A stretch of 64,000 nt of DNA from Thermodesulfobacteriota bacterium (GCA_035559815.1 DATMAT010000037.1:1-64000), one strand, 5' to 3'. Counted from the first letter of the stretch, positions 53,690 to 62,320 are shown. Notes: generated from the sequence alone by a model not told the origin. Translations and numbers: made by a program.

Positions 53690-53850
53690 ATAAAGGCCGG
53701 ATAAAATCCGGTAAAAGTGGAGCTTGATGCGGCTGCGCGTCAGAAGCCTCCCTAGGGGAAGAAAGTCTACGCCCTGGTCTCAGCCCGGGAAAATAAGAGC
53801 AGAGGTTAGTACAAGAACAACGGCTATAGTTTTAAATAATTTCTTCATTT
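53690..53850 (-). other. Minus-strand 22-codon hydrophobic ORF followed by strong hairpins
   Basis: Within the otherwise gene-free spacer 53514-54068, an ATG at 53848 opens a 22-residue frame (53780-53848) reading MKKLFKTIAVVLVLTSALIF then P-G and a TGA stop. It looks like a signal peptide with nothing after it. Downstream on the same strand lie a stem pairing 53719-53731 with 53736-53751 and a hairpin at 53697-53711 (CCGGAT/ATCCGG around AAA) followed by a CCTTTAT run, a weak terminator. No strong ribosome site. It may be a decayed exported-protein gene, a tiny membrane peptide, or a structured RNA. Confidence 0.3.
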
Positions 53851-54068
53851 GTTTTTCTTCACATTCTTTCAACTTGAAAAAGTATGGATTCTGGCACTCC
53901 CATATTACCTTATGTCCCATCCAGAACATAAATCTTTGTATCAGGTTTAATAATTAGAAATCAATCAGAGGATCATGGTATTTTGCCTGCAGCAAATAAG
54001 TACCAGTATGACTTATAGGACTTATCGAAACTCGGCTGGCCGGGTGACCATCCATTCAGAATAACCTA

Positions 54069-54581
54069 TCATTTTATGATAGCGTACACCAGCTCGTCGA
54101 TGGTTTGGCCTACCTTGGTAACTGATTTTCTGAGGCAGCCCTCGAATTTAAAACCGGCCTTCTCCAGTACCCTTGCCGAGGCTTGATTCCATTCAAACAC
54201 CTTAGCATAGATTCTCACCACATTGAAGTGATCAAAAGTGTATTCGGTCATTGCTTTAACTGCCATCGTCGCTATTCCCTTCCCCCAGAAAGGTTCTCCC
54301 AGCCAATAACCAATCTCGGCAGACCTACTGTAGACATCGGTCTGAGGGGCAATACCTATGCCTCCGATAGCTTCATCTATGGATGCTATAGCAAACCGTG
54401 TTTCCGGTTTCTGATCCTTGGCATTAAAAACCCATTCTAGGGCGTTAGTTATGGTGTAAGGATGCGGGAATGAATCTCGAAGATTGACCCAGACGTTTCG
54501 ATTATTTGCATATTTAACTATAGCCTCTACGTCACCAACATCCCAACTTCTTATGCGCCATTGGCCTATACTAATTACCAT
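54069..54581 (-). CDS. GNAT family N-acetyltransferase (RimJ/RimL-like)
   Basis: A 170-residue acetyltransferase resembling ribosomal-protein or metabolite N-acetyltransferases. Seen: the start IGQWRIRSWDVGDVEAIV, FAIASIDEAIGGIGIAPQ, the acetyl-CoA-binding area YWLGEPFWGKGIATMAVKAM and the C-terminal EWNQASARVLEKAGFKFEG. The W-G-K-G-I-A signature and ARVLEKAGF segment are typical of the RimJ/RimL branch. Substrate unknown. A 131-base gap to the VTT-family gene upstream suggests its own promoter. Confidence 0.92.
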   Translation of the reverse strand: MVISIGQWRIRSWDVGDVEAIVKYANNRNVWVNLRDSFPHPYTITNALEWVFNAKDQKPETRFAIASIDEAIGGIGIAPQTDVYSRSAEIGYWLGEPFWGKGIATMAVKAMTEYTFDHFNVVRIYAKVFEWNQASARVLEKAGFKFEGCLRKSVTKVGQTIDELVYAIIK

Positions 54582-54712
54582 TATGGCATTCCTTTCCAGC
54601 TCGCCTCAGGACAAAAACCTTGTCTGGTCATTTATAGACATTAGAAACATATTTTATGTTATGCCGATGCGACTCAAAACCAAAAATCTTACCAATCTTA
54701 TGCAAGAAGTGC

Positions 54713-55297
54713 TCACTTCATCCAGTACTTTACCACCAAAAAGCCAAGCACAAGAAGGATAAAAAATAGGGTAACAAGTATGTTGAAATATTTATCTATG
54801 AAGGTTTTTATGCCGGCGCCGAAGAAATAGATAAGACCTCCCTCGATAAAAAACCGGGCTGACCGGCCGATGGCTGAGGCCAGTATGAATACAAAAATAT
54901 CTATTTTAAAAACTCCGGCCGCAACCGTGAATACCTTATAGGGAATAGGCGTAAAAGCCGCCCCGAGTATGGCCAGAAATGCGTTCTGTTCGTACTTCCG
55001 GCTAACATAAAGAAAAGCATCGGAACTGAATACGTAAGTGAGAAAAAAATCATCTACTATTTCCCAGATCCCCCAACCGATATAATACCCAAATAGCCCT
55101 CCCACCACCGAAGCCATCGAACATACCGCAGCGTACATCAAAGATCGTCTTGGAATTCCCAAGCAAAGCGCCATAAGAAGCGGGTCCGGAGGAATCGGAA
55201 AGAAGGAGGACTCCGCAAATGCAACCAGGATTAGTGCCGGGATAGCGTATCTGGTTTCAGCCCAGTGTAGAACCCAATTGTATAATTTTCTGAGCAT
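54713..55297 (-). CDS. VTT-domain membrane protein (YqaA/DedA-like)
   Basis: A 194-residue inner-membrane protein. Seen: a small amphipathic start (LYNWVLHWAETRYAIP), several hydrophobic segments, the FIPIPPDPLL-type motif seen here as FFPIPPDPLLMALCLG, and GAAFTPIPYKVFTVAAGVFKI with the conserved P-x-x-x-F/A re-entrant region. This fits the YqaA branch of the SNARE-associated/VTT (DedA) family, some of which flip lipids such as undecaprenyl phosphate or phosphatidylethanolamine. It begins 10 bases after surE and is probably co-transcribed. Confidence 0.9.
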   Translation of the reverse strand: MLRKLYNWVLHWAETRYAIPALILVAFAESSFFPIPPDPLLMALCLGIPRRSLMYAAVCSMASVVGGLFGYYIGWGIWEIVDDFFLTYVFSSDAFLYVSRKYEQNAFLAILGAAFTPIPYKVFTVAAGVFKIDIFVFILASAIGRSARFFIEGGLIYFFGAGIKTFIDKYFNILVTLFFILLVLGFLVVKYWMK

Positions 55298-55307
55298 GCC
55301 GAGTATG

Positions 55308-56051
55308 TTAATCCAGCTTTAGTTTCTCGAGGAAGTCGTAGTCCGTAAGGTCAAGTTTTATCGGTGTTACAGATACATATCCCTGCCTAACCGCTACTAT
55401 ATCAGAGTTTTCAATCTCTAAAGACCCGAGCTCGTTCCCGCCAATCCAGTAGTATTTTCTCCCCCTTGGGTCTATATTCTCCACTATAGGCTCTCCATAA
55501 ACTCGTTTACCCTGCCTGGTTACTTTAACCCCCCTAACCCGGTCCTGGGGAAGATTAGGAATGTTCACGTTAAGCAGTGTACCTTCCGGGAGTCCCCTTC
55601 TTAGGACGTATTTCGAAATCATTAGAGCATAATGGGAGGCAGTTTCGAAGTGAAAGTCATTTTTGGTGGCTAAAGAAATCGCCACTGAGGGTATCCCCAG
55701 CAACGTTCCTTCCATTGCTGCGCTCACCGTCCCTGAGTAGGTAATATCGTCCCCCAAATTTTCCCCTTTATTTATTCCAGATACCATTAAGTCTGGCCTT
55801 CTATTCTTCAAAAGTCCGTTTATAGCCAGATTTACACAGTCGGTGGGAGTGCCATCGACGCTATAAACGCTATCCGCAATCTCCTCTATTCTCAAAGGAC
55901 GATAAAGGCTCAAGGAATGACTTACCGCACTCTGGTCTCGATCCGGAGCAACTACAATAATTTCCCCTATAATTCTCAGGGCTTCACAAAGCGCGTTAAG
56001 CCCAGCAGAGTTTATTCCGTCATCGTTCGATATAAGAATTCTAATCGGCAT
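55308..56051 (-). CDS. surE: 5'/3'-nucleotidase SurE
   Basis: A 247-residue SurE from the ATG at 56051; a longer TTG start at 56069 would add repeat-derived residues (WLNNN) and is rejected. Seen: ILISNDDGINSAGLNALCEA with the acidic metal pair D-D, VVAPDRDQSAVSHSLSLYRP, SVDGTPTDCVNLAIN, and VSGINKGENLGDDITYSGTV. These are all the metal and phosphate residues of the family. SurE hydrolyses nucleoside monophosphates and polyphosphate, and helps survival in stationary phase. The VTT-family gene follows by 10 bases. tRNA-Pro and the MerR gene are upstream. Confidence 0.97.
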   Translation of the reverse strand: MPIRILISNDDGINSAGLNALCEALRIIGEIIVVAPDRDQSAVSHSLSLYRPLRIEEIADSVYSVDGTPTDCVNLAINGLLKNRRPDLMVSGINKGENLGDDITYSGTVSAAMEGTLLGIPSVAISLATKNDFHFETASHYALMISKYVLRRGLPEGTLLNVNIPNLPQDRVRGVKVTRQGKRVYGEPIVENIDPRGRKYYWIGGNELGSLEIENSDIVAVRQGYVSVTPIKLDLTDYDFLEKLKLD

Positions 56052-56256
56052 ATTATTGTTCAGCCACAAATAGGCAAATTACAACGACTCAAACCCAAAT
56101 CACAAAGAAGCCCGCTTGTTGAAATACCGGATTTCTGAAATTGGATATCTTGAATCGGGAATTTGTTTAATATGTCTGGCCTGAAGTTTTGAATTTGTTT
56201 TTGACCTATGCTCATTAATATAAACTTATTGGTAACACGATATGCTGAACCATAAA

Positions 56257-56332
56257 TGGTCGGGGTGACCGGACTTGAACCGGTGACCCCCGGCCCCCCA
56301 TGCCGGTGCGCTACCAACTGCGCCACACCCCG
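56257..56332 (-). tRNA. tRNA-Pro (anticodon GGG), CCA encoded
   Basis: On the minus strand the cloverleaf begins CGGGGTGTGGCGCAGTTGGT, the anticodon stem is CCGGC/GCCGG with loop ATGGGGG, giving anticodon GGG (Pro), and the T arm is ACCGG-TTCAAGT-CCGGT. The acceptor stem CGGGGTG/CACCCCG pairs fully, and discriminator A plus CCA is encoded at 56257-56260. It lies between merR and surE and may be read together with merR. Confidence 0.97.
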
Positions 56333-56375
56333 TTTTATCAATGGTATTTAGGGGGAGAAGGAAAATATCAGTTTG

Positions 56376-56732
56376 TTATTTGATATTAACACTGATAGAT
56401 TTTAACTCATCCAAGATTTCATGCAATAATTCATTCACTTTCGTGCTCACACGCTTCTTGTTCATCTCTTCTCTGAGTTTTTTCTTGGCCCCGGATATGG
56501 TAAAGTTCTGCTCATAAAGCATGTGTTTTATCTTCATGATGGTATGGATTGTTTCCCGGTCATATAACCTCTGGGATTTTCTTCTTATGGGAGCAATTTC
56601 TTGAAATTCACTTTCCCAGTATCTTAAGACGTAAGGCTTTACGCCCGTAAAATCGCTTACTTCACCAATTCTGAAGTATATTTTGTCGGGAAGCTTAAGT
56701 TCTTCTGCTCTTTCGTCGAGCATGCGATACAC
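56376..56732 (-). CDS. MerR family transcriptional regulator
   Basis: A 118-residue protein with an N-terminal MerR helix-turn-helix: IYFRIGEVSDFTGVKPYVLRYWE, then RRKSQRLYDRETIHTIMKIKHMLYEQN (start), and a short coiled-coil tail (KVNELLHEILDELKSI) for dimerisation. The HTH begins about 18 residues into the frame, so one of the internal starts (for example at MLDERAEEL, residue 4) is possible. There is no effector domain, as in the short MerR proteins that lie next to tRNA-Pro and integration host factor genes in many Deltaproteobacteria (my recollection). Target unknown. Confidence 0.93.
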   Translation of the reverse strand: MYRMLDERAEELKLPDKIYFRIGEVSDFTGVKPYVLRYWESEFQEIAPIRRKSQRLYDRETIHTIMKIKHMLYEQNFTISGAKKKLREEMNKKRVSTKVNELLHEILDELKSISVNIK

Positions 56733-56910
56733 CCTAGAATAAATCTTTTAAAAAGTCAAGCACGGACAACTAAAATCTTCTCGACCTCAAAACAAGGAAT
56801 GCTACTCGATGTGAGATTTAGAGTTACCTGTTGCAATATTCATTGTAAGTATAACGGTGTAATTTTTAAAGGCAAAATGGCTTTATCCCTTTCTACGGTT
56901 ATATGGATAT

Positions 56911-57519
56911 CTAATCAGATTGGACGACCAGGAGCACGGTGTTGGTGTTATTCTCTTTGCGATGGACTCTCCGCGCTTCCATGCGCATTAATTTATGCCC
57001 GCCTTCCGGAAACTCCTTTTTGACCTGGATCGGTCGTGATTCGGCTCCTCCTTCAAGCACCTCGTCTAAAAATTCTCGTAAACCTGCAATATTCCAATAG
57101 CCATAATTCAAATCAAAAAATAGTTGGTTTTCCACTTCCTCCTTAGAAAGATGAAAAGCCTGACAGAAATGGGTATTAGCAGTCACCACTCTCATATCCG
57201 AGTCGAGCACAACCAGAGGGTCCCTCATCATATCAGCTAAGATATCTGCATATGCTCTCGCCTCGAGCATCAACTGTTCGTCCCACTTGTGCTCGCTGAT
57301 CTCATGCTTAAGAAACTCTCTACACAATGCCAGCTCTTTGGATAGCTCCTCAACTTTATTCTCTAGTTCACGGTAAGCTCTTCGAAGCCTGCTCTGGGCC
57401 CGGCTGCTCTCTTCTACAAGCCTTTCCAGTTCTTTATTTCTTAGCTCGGTCTCTTCTGCAGCGCTGATAAAGTTAGGTATGTCGTCAGGATTTAGTAGTT
57501 TCTTCACAAAATCCAGCAT
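56911..57519 (-). CDS. Coiled-coil and PAS domain protein
   Basis: A 202-residue protein. Seen: an N-terminal long helix and coiled coil (residues about 20-95; RRAYRELENKVEELSKELAL), then a PAS domain from about 95 to 200 with MRDPLVVLDSDMRVVTANTH and the end VHRKENNTNTVLLVVQSD. The PAS subtype resembles those preceding HWE kinases or CheR-type receptors, but no kinase or output domain is present and the gene ends after the PAS. It probably serves as a sensory adaptor for a separate partner. A GGAGGACTCCG site is before the start; two palindromes lie 115-150 bases upstream. Confidence 0.8.
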   Translation of the reverse strand: MLDFVKKLLNPDDIPNFISAAEETELRNKELERLVEESSRAQSRLRRAYRELENKVEELSKELALCREFLKHEISEHKWDEQLMLEARAYADILADMMRDPLVVLDSDMRVVTANTHFCQAFHLSKEEVENQLFFDLNYGYWNIAGLREFLDEVLEGGAESRPIQVKKEFPEGGHKLMRMEARRVHRKENNTNTVLLVVQSD

Positions 57520-57635
57520 CGGAGTCCTCCATAATGCACTTTTATTATTGAATAATTTGCAAATTTAATGCCGCTAATTTTTTATAAGTGTTTACTAGGA
57601 GTTACGAAGCATGGTTTTGTTCGTATTGGCTAAAT

Positions 57636-57670
57636 TTGTCGCTATCCGACAATATTTGTCGACGATGACA
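57636..57670. promoter_or_regulatory. Two adjacent TTGTCG-type palindromes (putative operator)
   Basis: TTGTCGCTATCCGACAA at 57636-57652 is a 6-bp inverted repeat with a 5-base centre. Four bases later TTGTCGACGATGACA at 57656-57670 forms a looser second one (TGTC/GACA). The spacing is about 19-20 bases centre to centre, near two helical turns. The sites are 117-151 bases before the PAS protein's start. The rest of 57520-57849 shows no gene or other feature. Confidence 0.4.
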
Positions 57671-57849
57671 GTTTGGGCCGTTATCTATTAGCTTTTAGAT
57701 ATATCAAAAATGAACAGACCTGGCTACAAAGCCTAAACTTGAAAAAATTATAAACTAATCAGGTATCCTTGACGGTAATCAAGCTTGAAGAAATAACTAC
57801 TGGTCCCCTTCGGGAATAGATATAACAAAAATAAAGCGGGTTGGTTTCC

Positions 57850-58626
57850 TCAATACACCTCCGGCTTTCTGTCATCAAAGCACCTCATGGTTTGTCTAAC
57901 GCTTTTCACCCGGTCTAGATTAATCTCGGCGATTATGAATCCCTCTTCCTCCCCTCCCTCGGCAAGCACCTCTCCCCAAGGGTCAATTATCAGAGAATGT
58001 CCCGGATACTCCTCTTTCTTATCCCATCCGGTTCGGTTACAGGCAACTACGAAGAACTGGTTTTCGATAGCTCTGGCTATTGCCAGGGTTCGCCAGTGCT
58101 TTACCCTTGCTTTAGGCCACTGGGCAGGAACTAGAAGAATTTCCGCGCCGTTTAGAGCCACTGACCTGGTCAGTTCCGGAAATCTCAAATCATAGCAGAT
58201 TATTATTCCTAAGTTGCCTAATCCGGTGTTGACAACGATCTGTTCCTGCCCACAGTTGAAATAATTATTCTCTCCAGCCATCGAGAAGAGATGAACCTTC
58301 CTATACTTACCTATCTCTTTCCCCGAAACATCAGAGATATAAGCAGTGTTAAAGTAATCGCTCCCATCTTTTTCGATAAGCGAACCGGCAATTATCATTT
58401 CGTATTTTTTGGAAAGAGAGGAGATTTTTCTGAGCACCTCCTGTGAAAAAAGCCAAAGCTCGTTAGCTTTTTCCTTATCAAACTTGGCCGCCCAGAGCTC
58501 GGGCAGGACAACGAGCTTTACATTCTCCTGATGAAGATGCTCCAGTGCAGAAATTACGAAATCCACATTTCCCCTTACCTCATCGTTCCTAACATCAAAT
58601 TGAACACAAGCCGCTTTGAATTTCAT
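57850..58626 (-). CDS. Carbon-nitrogen hydrolase (nitrilase superfamily, Nit2/omega-amidase-like)
   Basis: A 258-residue amidohydrolase. Seen: the catalytic triad in order: E43 in VVLPELW, the lysine in YRKVHLF and the cysteine in GIIICYDLRFPEL. Extra conserved parts are VPAQWPKARVKHWRTLAIARAIEN and the end segment GHSLIIDPWGEVLAEGGEEEG. The size and motif order fit the Nit2/YafV-type branch that removes omega-amide groups of 2-oxoglutaramate-like metabolites, but substrates vary. It lies 31 bases before rnhB's end in the same direction, so it may be in the same transcript. Confidence 0.93.
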   Translation of the reverse strand: MKFKAACVQFDVRNDEVRGNVDFVISALEHLHQENVKLVVLPELWAAKFDKEKANELWLFSQEVLRKISSLSKKYEMIIAGSLIEKDGSDYFNTAYISDVSGKEIGKYRKVHLFSMAGENNYFNCGQEQIVVNTGLGNLGIIICYDLRFPELTRSVALNGAEILLVPAQWPKARVKHWRTLAIARAIENQFFVVACNRTGWDKKEEYPGHSLIIDPWGEVLAEGGEEEGFIIAEINLDRVKSVRQTMRCFDDRKPEVY

Positions 58627-58657
58627 GACCTACAGTCTTATCATGCTGTCGCTCTGT

Positions 58658-59254
58658 CTAAATAACGCCCCTGAACGTTCTCCTGTGTATGGGACAGGGG
58701 CCAAATTTTTTGATGGCCTCGATGTGCTCTTTCGTTGGATAACCCTTGTGCTTATCGAAATTGTACTGCGGGTAGACACGGTGATAATCATCCATTATCG
58801 AATCCCTGGTAACTTTGGCTATAATTGACGCCGCTGCAATCGAGCAGCAGGTGGAATCGCCGGCTATCACGGTCTGCTGGGGGATTAACAAGGATATCCT
58901 GGTGTTCCCATCTATGAGAAGCGAGTCGGGCCTAACACTCAAGTTTTTTACTGCTATTTCCATGGCCAGAAGCGCAGCCCTGAGTATATTTATCCGGTCA
59001 ATCTCCTCCGGCTCAACCACGCCTATACCAAACGATACCGCAGATCGTTTTATCAGGTCAAAGAGCACATTCCTTTTTTCCGGGGATAATTTCTTTGAAT
59101 CGTTCAAACCATGAATCTCATACTCTTCAGGCAGTATAACCGCCGCAGCCACAACCGGTCCGGCAAGGGGTCCCCTCCCCGCTTCATCAATGCCTGCGGG
59201 TACCTTGCCGATCTCCCAAATTTTTCTCTCAAAAGAATAATCAGGCGGACTCAA
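58658..59254 (-). CDS. rnhB: Ribonuclease HII
   Basis: A 198-residue RNase HII removing ribonucleotides from DNA. Seen: GIDEAGRGPLAGPVVAAAVIL with the first Asp-Glu acids, GLNDSKKLSPEKRN, LLIDGNTRISL and SIIAKVTRDSIMDDYH, and the KGYPTKEHIEAIKKFG end. Catalytic D, E, D, D are all present. The start is TTG at 59254 on the minus strand (TTG-AGT-CCG), after a repeat-derived A-rich spacer; an internal start at GKVPAGIDEAG cannot be excluded. It precedes the nitrilase gene in the same direction. Confidence 0.96.
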   Translation of the reverse strand: MSPPDYSFERKIWEIGKVPAGIDEAGRGPLAGPVVAAAVILPEEYEIHGLNDSKKLSPEKRNVLFDLIKRSAVSFGIGVVEPEEIDRINILRAALLAMEIAVKNLSVRPDSLLIDGNTRISLLIPQQTVIAGDSTCCSIAAASIIAKVTRDSIMDDYHRVYPQYNFDKHKGYPTKEHIEAIKKFGPCPIHRRTFRGVI

Positions 59255-59335
59255 TTTTCACATTTTGAATTTCGGAATGCGCATTTTGCATTTAAATTCT
59301 TTAAATTCCGCAGTCCGAAATCATAAATCCAAAAT

Positions 59336-60211
59336 TTATATAAGCCCGTAATCCCTCAAGGCGGTCTTAAGTTTCTCCAGATTTCCCAGCGACATTGGAC
59401 AGAGAGGGAGCCTAAATTCACCTTTGATCTTGCCCATAACACTCAAGGCCTCCTTTACCGGAATGGGATTCGTCTCGATGAACATGGCTTCGTTCAAGGG
59501 TAAGAGTTTATAATGTAATTCCCTGGCTTGATTAAATTCCCCTCTTGCATACGCGTTATAAAGCTCGGCAACGTCTTTAGGAGCGACGTTTGCCGTGACC
59601 GTAATAAATCCCTTGCCGCCTATGGCCAGAATCGGAAAGTTTATGGCATCCTCTCCAGAAAGAAGAACAAAGTCCATTCCGCATATATAGAGAATCTTAC
59701 TGGCCTGTTGAAGAGAGCCCGTGGCTTCTTTTACCCCGATTATATTCTTACAATCCTTTGCCAGCCTAGCTATCGTTTCTGGGGTCATATTGACCCCGGA
59801 CCTTCCGGGAATGTTGTAGAGAATGACCGGTATTCTTGCTTGAGATGCTATCTCTTTGAAGTGGAGATAAAGCCCCTCTTGAGTGGGTTTATTATAGTAT
59901 GGAACGACTGAAAGCACCGCATCAGCCCCTACTTTTTCCGCAAACTTGGTTAGCCTGATCGCTTCTTCCGTGCTGTTGGAGCCGGTACCAGCTATAACCG
60001 GTATTCTTTTTTTAACTGTTTTCACCGTCACCTCGATTACGTATTCATGCTCCTCATGCGACAGTGTAGGCGACTCACCGGTAGTGCCACACGGGACTAT
60101 TCCGTGCGTGCCATTATCTATCTGAAATTCTATGAGGTTCCTTAGAGCATTTTCGTCCACACTTCCGCCCTTGAATGGGGTGACTATAGCTACGATTGAA
60201 CCATGTATCAT
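59336..60211 (-). CDS. dapA: 4-hydroxy-tetrahydrodipicolinate synthase
   Basis: A 291-residue DapA from the ATG at 60211, which follows GGAGG by seven bases. It condenses pyruvate with aspartate semialdehyde, the first committed step to lysine and diaminopimelate. Seen: IVAIVTPFKGGSVDENAL, GTTGESPTLSHEEH, the YNIPGRSGVNMTPETIARL segment with the tyrosine, and the Schiff-base lysine in NIIGVKEATGSL. All active-site residues present. asd, which makes its substrate, is 600 bases upstream in the same direction. Confidence 0.97.
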   Translation of the reverse strand: MIHGSIVAIVTPFKGGSVDENALRNLIEFQIDNGTHGIVPCGTTGESPTLSHEEHEYVIEVTVKTVKKRIPVIAGTGSNSTEEAIRLTKFAEKVGADAVLSVVPYYNKPTQEGLYLHFKEIASQARIPVILYNIPGRSGVNMTPETIARLAKDCKNIIGVKEATGSLQQASKILYICGMDFVLLSGEDAINFPILAIGGKGFITVTANVAPKDVAELYNAYARGEFNQARELHYKLLPLNEAMFIETNPIPVKEALSVMGKIKGEFRLPLCPMSLGNLEKLKTALRDYGLI

Positions 60212-60282
60212 GAACAAACCTCCTTACCAGCCGCCTGGCTTCATTATATTTAAGCTATGGTTGAAATCAAGACAAGGTTAGG

Positions 60283-60819
60283 CTAAGTCTGGAGATTCGT
60301 GCCACACTCGGAACAGAATTTACTCTCTTTGGGAACTTTGCTGCCGCAGGAGAAACAATATATTGAAGCAAATACTCTTCGTCCGCTCTCAAGCGCCATG
60401 TTTATTCTTAGGTCCAAACCTTCGCAATGCTCCCTTACCTCTCTCAAAAACTCAATTATATCCACCGTACCTGGTGAATGGATGGTTAATTTGTAATCGA
60501 GGACTCCGGGTTCATAGTCAATCTGATTAATCATGTTGTACGGGATATCCCTGAACTTCTTGAATGAAGACGAATTTCTGGCGATGATTATCCTATGATT
60601 TGTAAGTATGAACCAGGAATTAAAATAGGTGTTGCTATCCAACCATCTTGGCGCTTTATAAATTGCCCGGAAATCCCGAAGTGTGAATAATATCTCTTCA
60701 CCGGAGGTTAAATAACTGGCTAAACCTGTACGGATACCCGAAGGTAGGTCGGTAAGGTTTTGCTTTTTATCTCGCTTGATCCTATCTAAGAGTTGGGCGA
60801 TAAAAGGAATCCTAAACAT
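60283..60819 (-). CDS. PH-like domain protein with C-terminal zinc ribbon
   Basis: A 178-residue protein. Residues about 35-130 look like a bacterial PH-like domain (GEEILFTLRDFRAIYK, then WFILTNHRIIIARNSSS and IPYNMINQIDYEPGV), and the end is a zinc ribbon CFSCGSKVPKESKFCSECG (about 156-174). Similar domains act as structural or lipid-binding modules. It begins 8 bases inside asd's stop region, so the two are translationally linked, but no common function is apparent. Family unknown. Confidence 0.8.
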   Translation of the reverse strand: MFRIPFIAQLLDRIKRDKKQNLTDLPSGIRTGLASYLTSGEEILFTLRDFRAIYKAPRWLDSNTYFNSWFILTNHRIIIARNSSSFKKFRDIPYNMINQIDYEPGVLDYKLTIHSPGTVDIIEFLREVREHCEGLDLRINMALESGRRVFASIYCFSCGSKVPKESKFCSECGTNLQT

Positions 60820-61834
60820 ATTCTCTTATCAAGACCTCGGCTATTTGAATCGCGTTAAGCGCTGCACCTTTTCTCAACTGGTCTCCGGATACCCAGAAAC
60901 TAAGGCCAGCCGGAACCGTATAGTCCTCCCTGATTCTTCCTACCAGGCAATCGTCTTTTCCGGCTGCATCTAGTGGCATGGGATATTTCGAATTTTGGGG
61001 TTCATCTACCACCTTAACTCCGGGAAAATTACTCAAGGCTTTTCGCGCTTCCTGAGGAGAGATTTTTCTCTCCGTTTCGATAGTTACAGCCACAGAATGG
61101 GCTCGAAATACAGGGACCCTTACCGTCGTAGCAGTCACCTGAATTGAATCGTCTTCCAGGATCTTTCTGGTTTCGTTGTGAAGCTTCATCTCCTCTTTTG
61201 TGTAACCGTTTTCGAGAAAAGTATCTATATGCGGCAGGAGGTTGAACGCTATTTGGTGAGGAAAAACTCCGCTCTTCATTGGCTCGCCCTTAGCCCAGGC
61301 CAGGGTTTGCAGTCGAAGTTCCTCTATAGCCTGAGCACCTGCTCCGGAGACAGCCTGATAGCTGGCCGCAACCACCCTTTTTATCCTGGCTAGGTCATGG
61401 ATAGGTTTGAGGGCCATGACGGTCACGGCAGTGGTGCAGTTTGGATTGGCGATTATGCCTCTTAATTGGTAATCCGCTACTCGATGGGCATTTATTTCCG
61501 GAATAACAAGCGGGACGTCGGGCTCCATGCGGAAGGCTGAGCTATTGTCAACCACAACCGCTCCCGAATCAACCGCGACGGGGGCGAATTCTCTACTTCT
61601 CGATGCCCCTGCCGAAAAAAGAGCAATGTCGATGTTTTTGAAGGAGGTATGGCCGAGTTTATGAACCTTTATCGCGTTGCCCTTGAATTGAAACTCCATT
61701 CCCTGGGATTTTTCAGACGCCATTAGTCTTAATTCATCTACCGGGAAATTTCTCTCCTGGAGTATTTGAATCATCTCCTGCCCAACGGCGCCGGTCGCCC
61801 CTACTATGGCGACCTTATAGCTTTCCTTTTTCAT
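60812..61834 (-). CDS. asd: Aspartate-semialdehyde dehydrogenase
   Basis: A 340-residue Asd, converting aspartyl phosphate to aspartate semialdehyde with NADPH for lysine, threonine and methionine synthesis. Seen: the NADP-binding KVAIVGATGAVGQEMIQIL, the catalytic cysteine in IANPNCTTAVTVMALKP, QAVSGAGAQAIEEL and the late substrate site VRVPVFRAHSVAVTIE with H. Full length. A GGAGGTAGTGT site leads the start. It is followed by the PH-like gene and dapA; rpiB is upstream in the same direction. Confidence 0.98.
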   Translation of the reverse strand: MKKESYKVAIVGATGAVGQEMIQILQERNFPVDELRLMASEKSQGMEFQFKGNAIKVHKLGHTSFKNIDIALFSAGASRSREFAPVAVDSGAVVVDNSSAFRMEPDVPLVIPEINAHRVADYQLRGIIANPNCTTAVTVMALKPIHDLARIKRVVAASYQAVSGAGAQAIEELRLQTLAWAKGEPMKSGVFPHQIAFNLLPHIDTFLENGYTKEEMKLHNETRKILEDDSIQVTATTVRVPVFRAHSVAVTIETERKISPQEARKALSNFPGVKVVDEPQNSKYPMPLDAAGKDDCLVGRIREDYTVPAGLSFWVSGDQLRKGAALNAIQIAEVLIREYV

Positions 61835-61876
61835 ACACTACCTCCAAACGATTATCAGAAACAGTCCGTGTATTAG

Positions 61877-62320
61877 CTAGCGACTATACTTCTTTTCGAT
61901 TAATTTCACCCTATCTATGTTTGGGATTTCCTCTTTTTCCACACTTGAATTGAACCAAGCCTCGAGAATTTCTTTAGCCACGACCGGTGAAGTTAGCCTC
62001 AAACTCATCGCCAGCACGTTTGCATCGTTCCACTTCCTGGCGCCGCTAGCAGTTTGTGCATCCACACATAAAGCGGCCCTTATTCCCGGAACCTTATTCG
62101 CCGCCATGCTGACCCCGGTTCCGGTCCAGCAAAAGAGTATTCCTTGGTCGCAAACTCCATCGGCAACCCTTTCCGCCACTTTTTCGGCTACCTCCGCCCA
62201 CTGCATTGATTCCCCGGCTAGCGGTCCATAAAGCTCCAGCTCGACACCTTTTTTCTCTAGCTCGTTGATAACGAAGTCAGTAAGGGGCGTGCGCTCGTCG
62301 CTCCCAACAGCTATTTTCAT
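61877..62320 (-). CDS. rpiB: RpiB/LacAB family sugar-phosphate isomerase
   Basis: A 147-residue isomerase of the RpiB/LacA/LacB family, interconverting ribose-5-phosphate and ribulose-5-phosphate or related aldose/ketose phosphates. Seen: MKIAVGSDERTPLTDFVINE, GILFCWTGTGVSMAANKVPG with the active cysteine, and ARKWNDANVLAMSLRLTSP. The motif TGTGVSMAANK and the DANVLA region are diagnostic. A longer frame to 62380 exists but AGAGGTG precedes the ATG at 62320, so the shorter start is chosen. The sugar specificity may differ from Rpi because the tail is atypical. Confidence 0.93.
   Translation of the reverse strand: MKIAVGSDERTPLTDFVINELEKKGVELELYGPLAGESMQWAEVAEKVAERVADGVCDQGILFCWTGTGVSMAANKVPGIRAALCVDAQTASGARKWNDANVLAMSLRLTSPVVAKEILEAWFNSSVEKEEIPNIDRVKLIEKKYSR

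Noticed and set aside
53690-53800. Resemblance of GAAGAAAGTC near 53758-53767 to an RNase P RNA segment
   Set aside because: The conserved partner elements of RNase P RNA are missing and the span is far too short.
56051-56069. TTG at 56069 as the start of surE
   Set aside because: The extra residues WLNNN derive from an ACCACAAAT-type repeat, while MPIRILISNDDG at 56051 is the normal family start.
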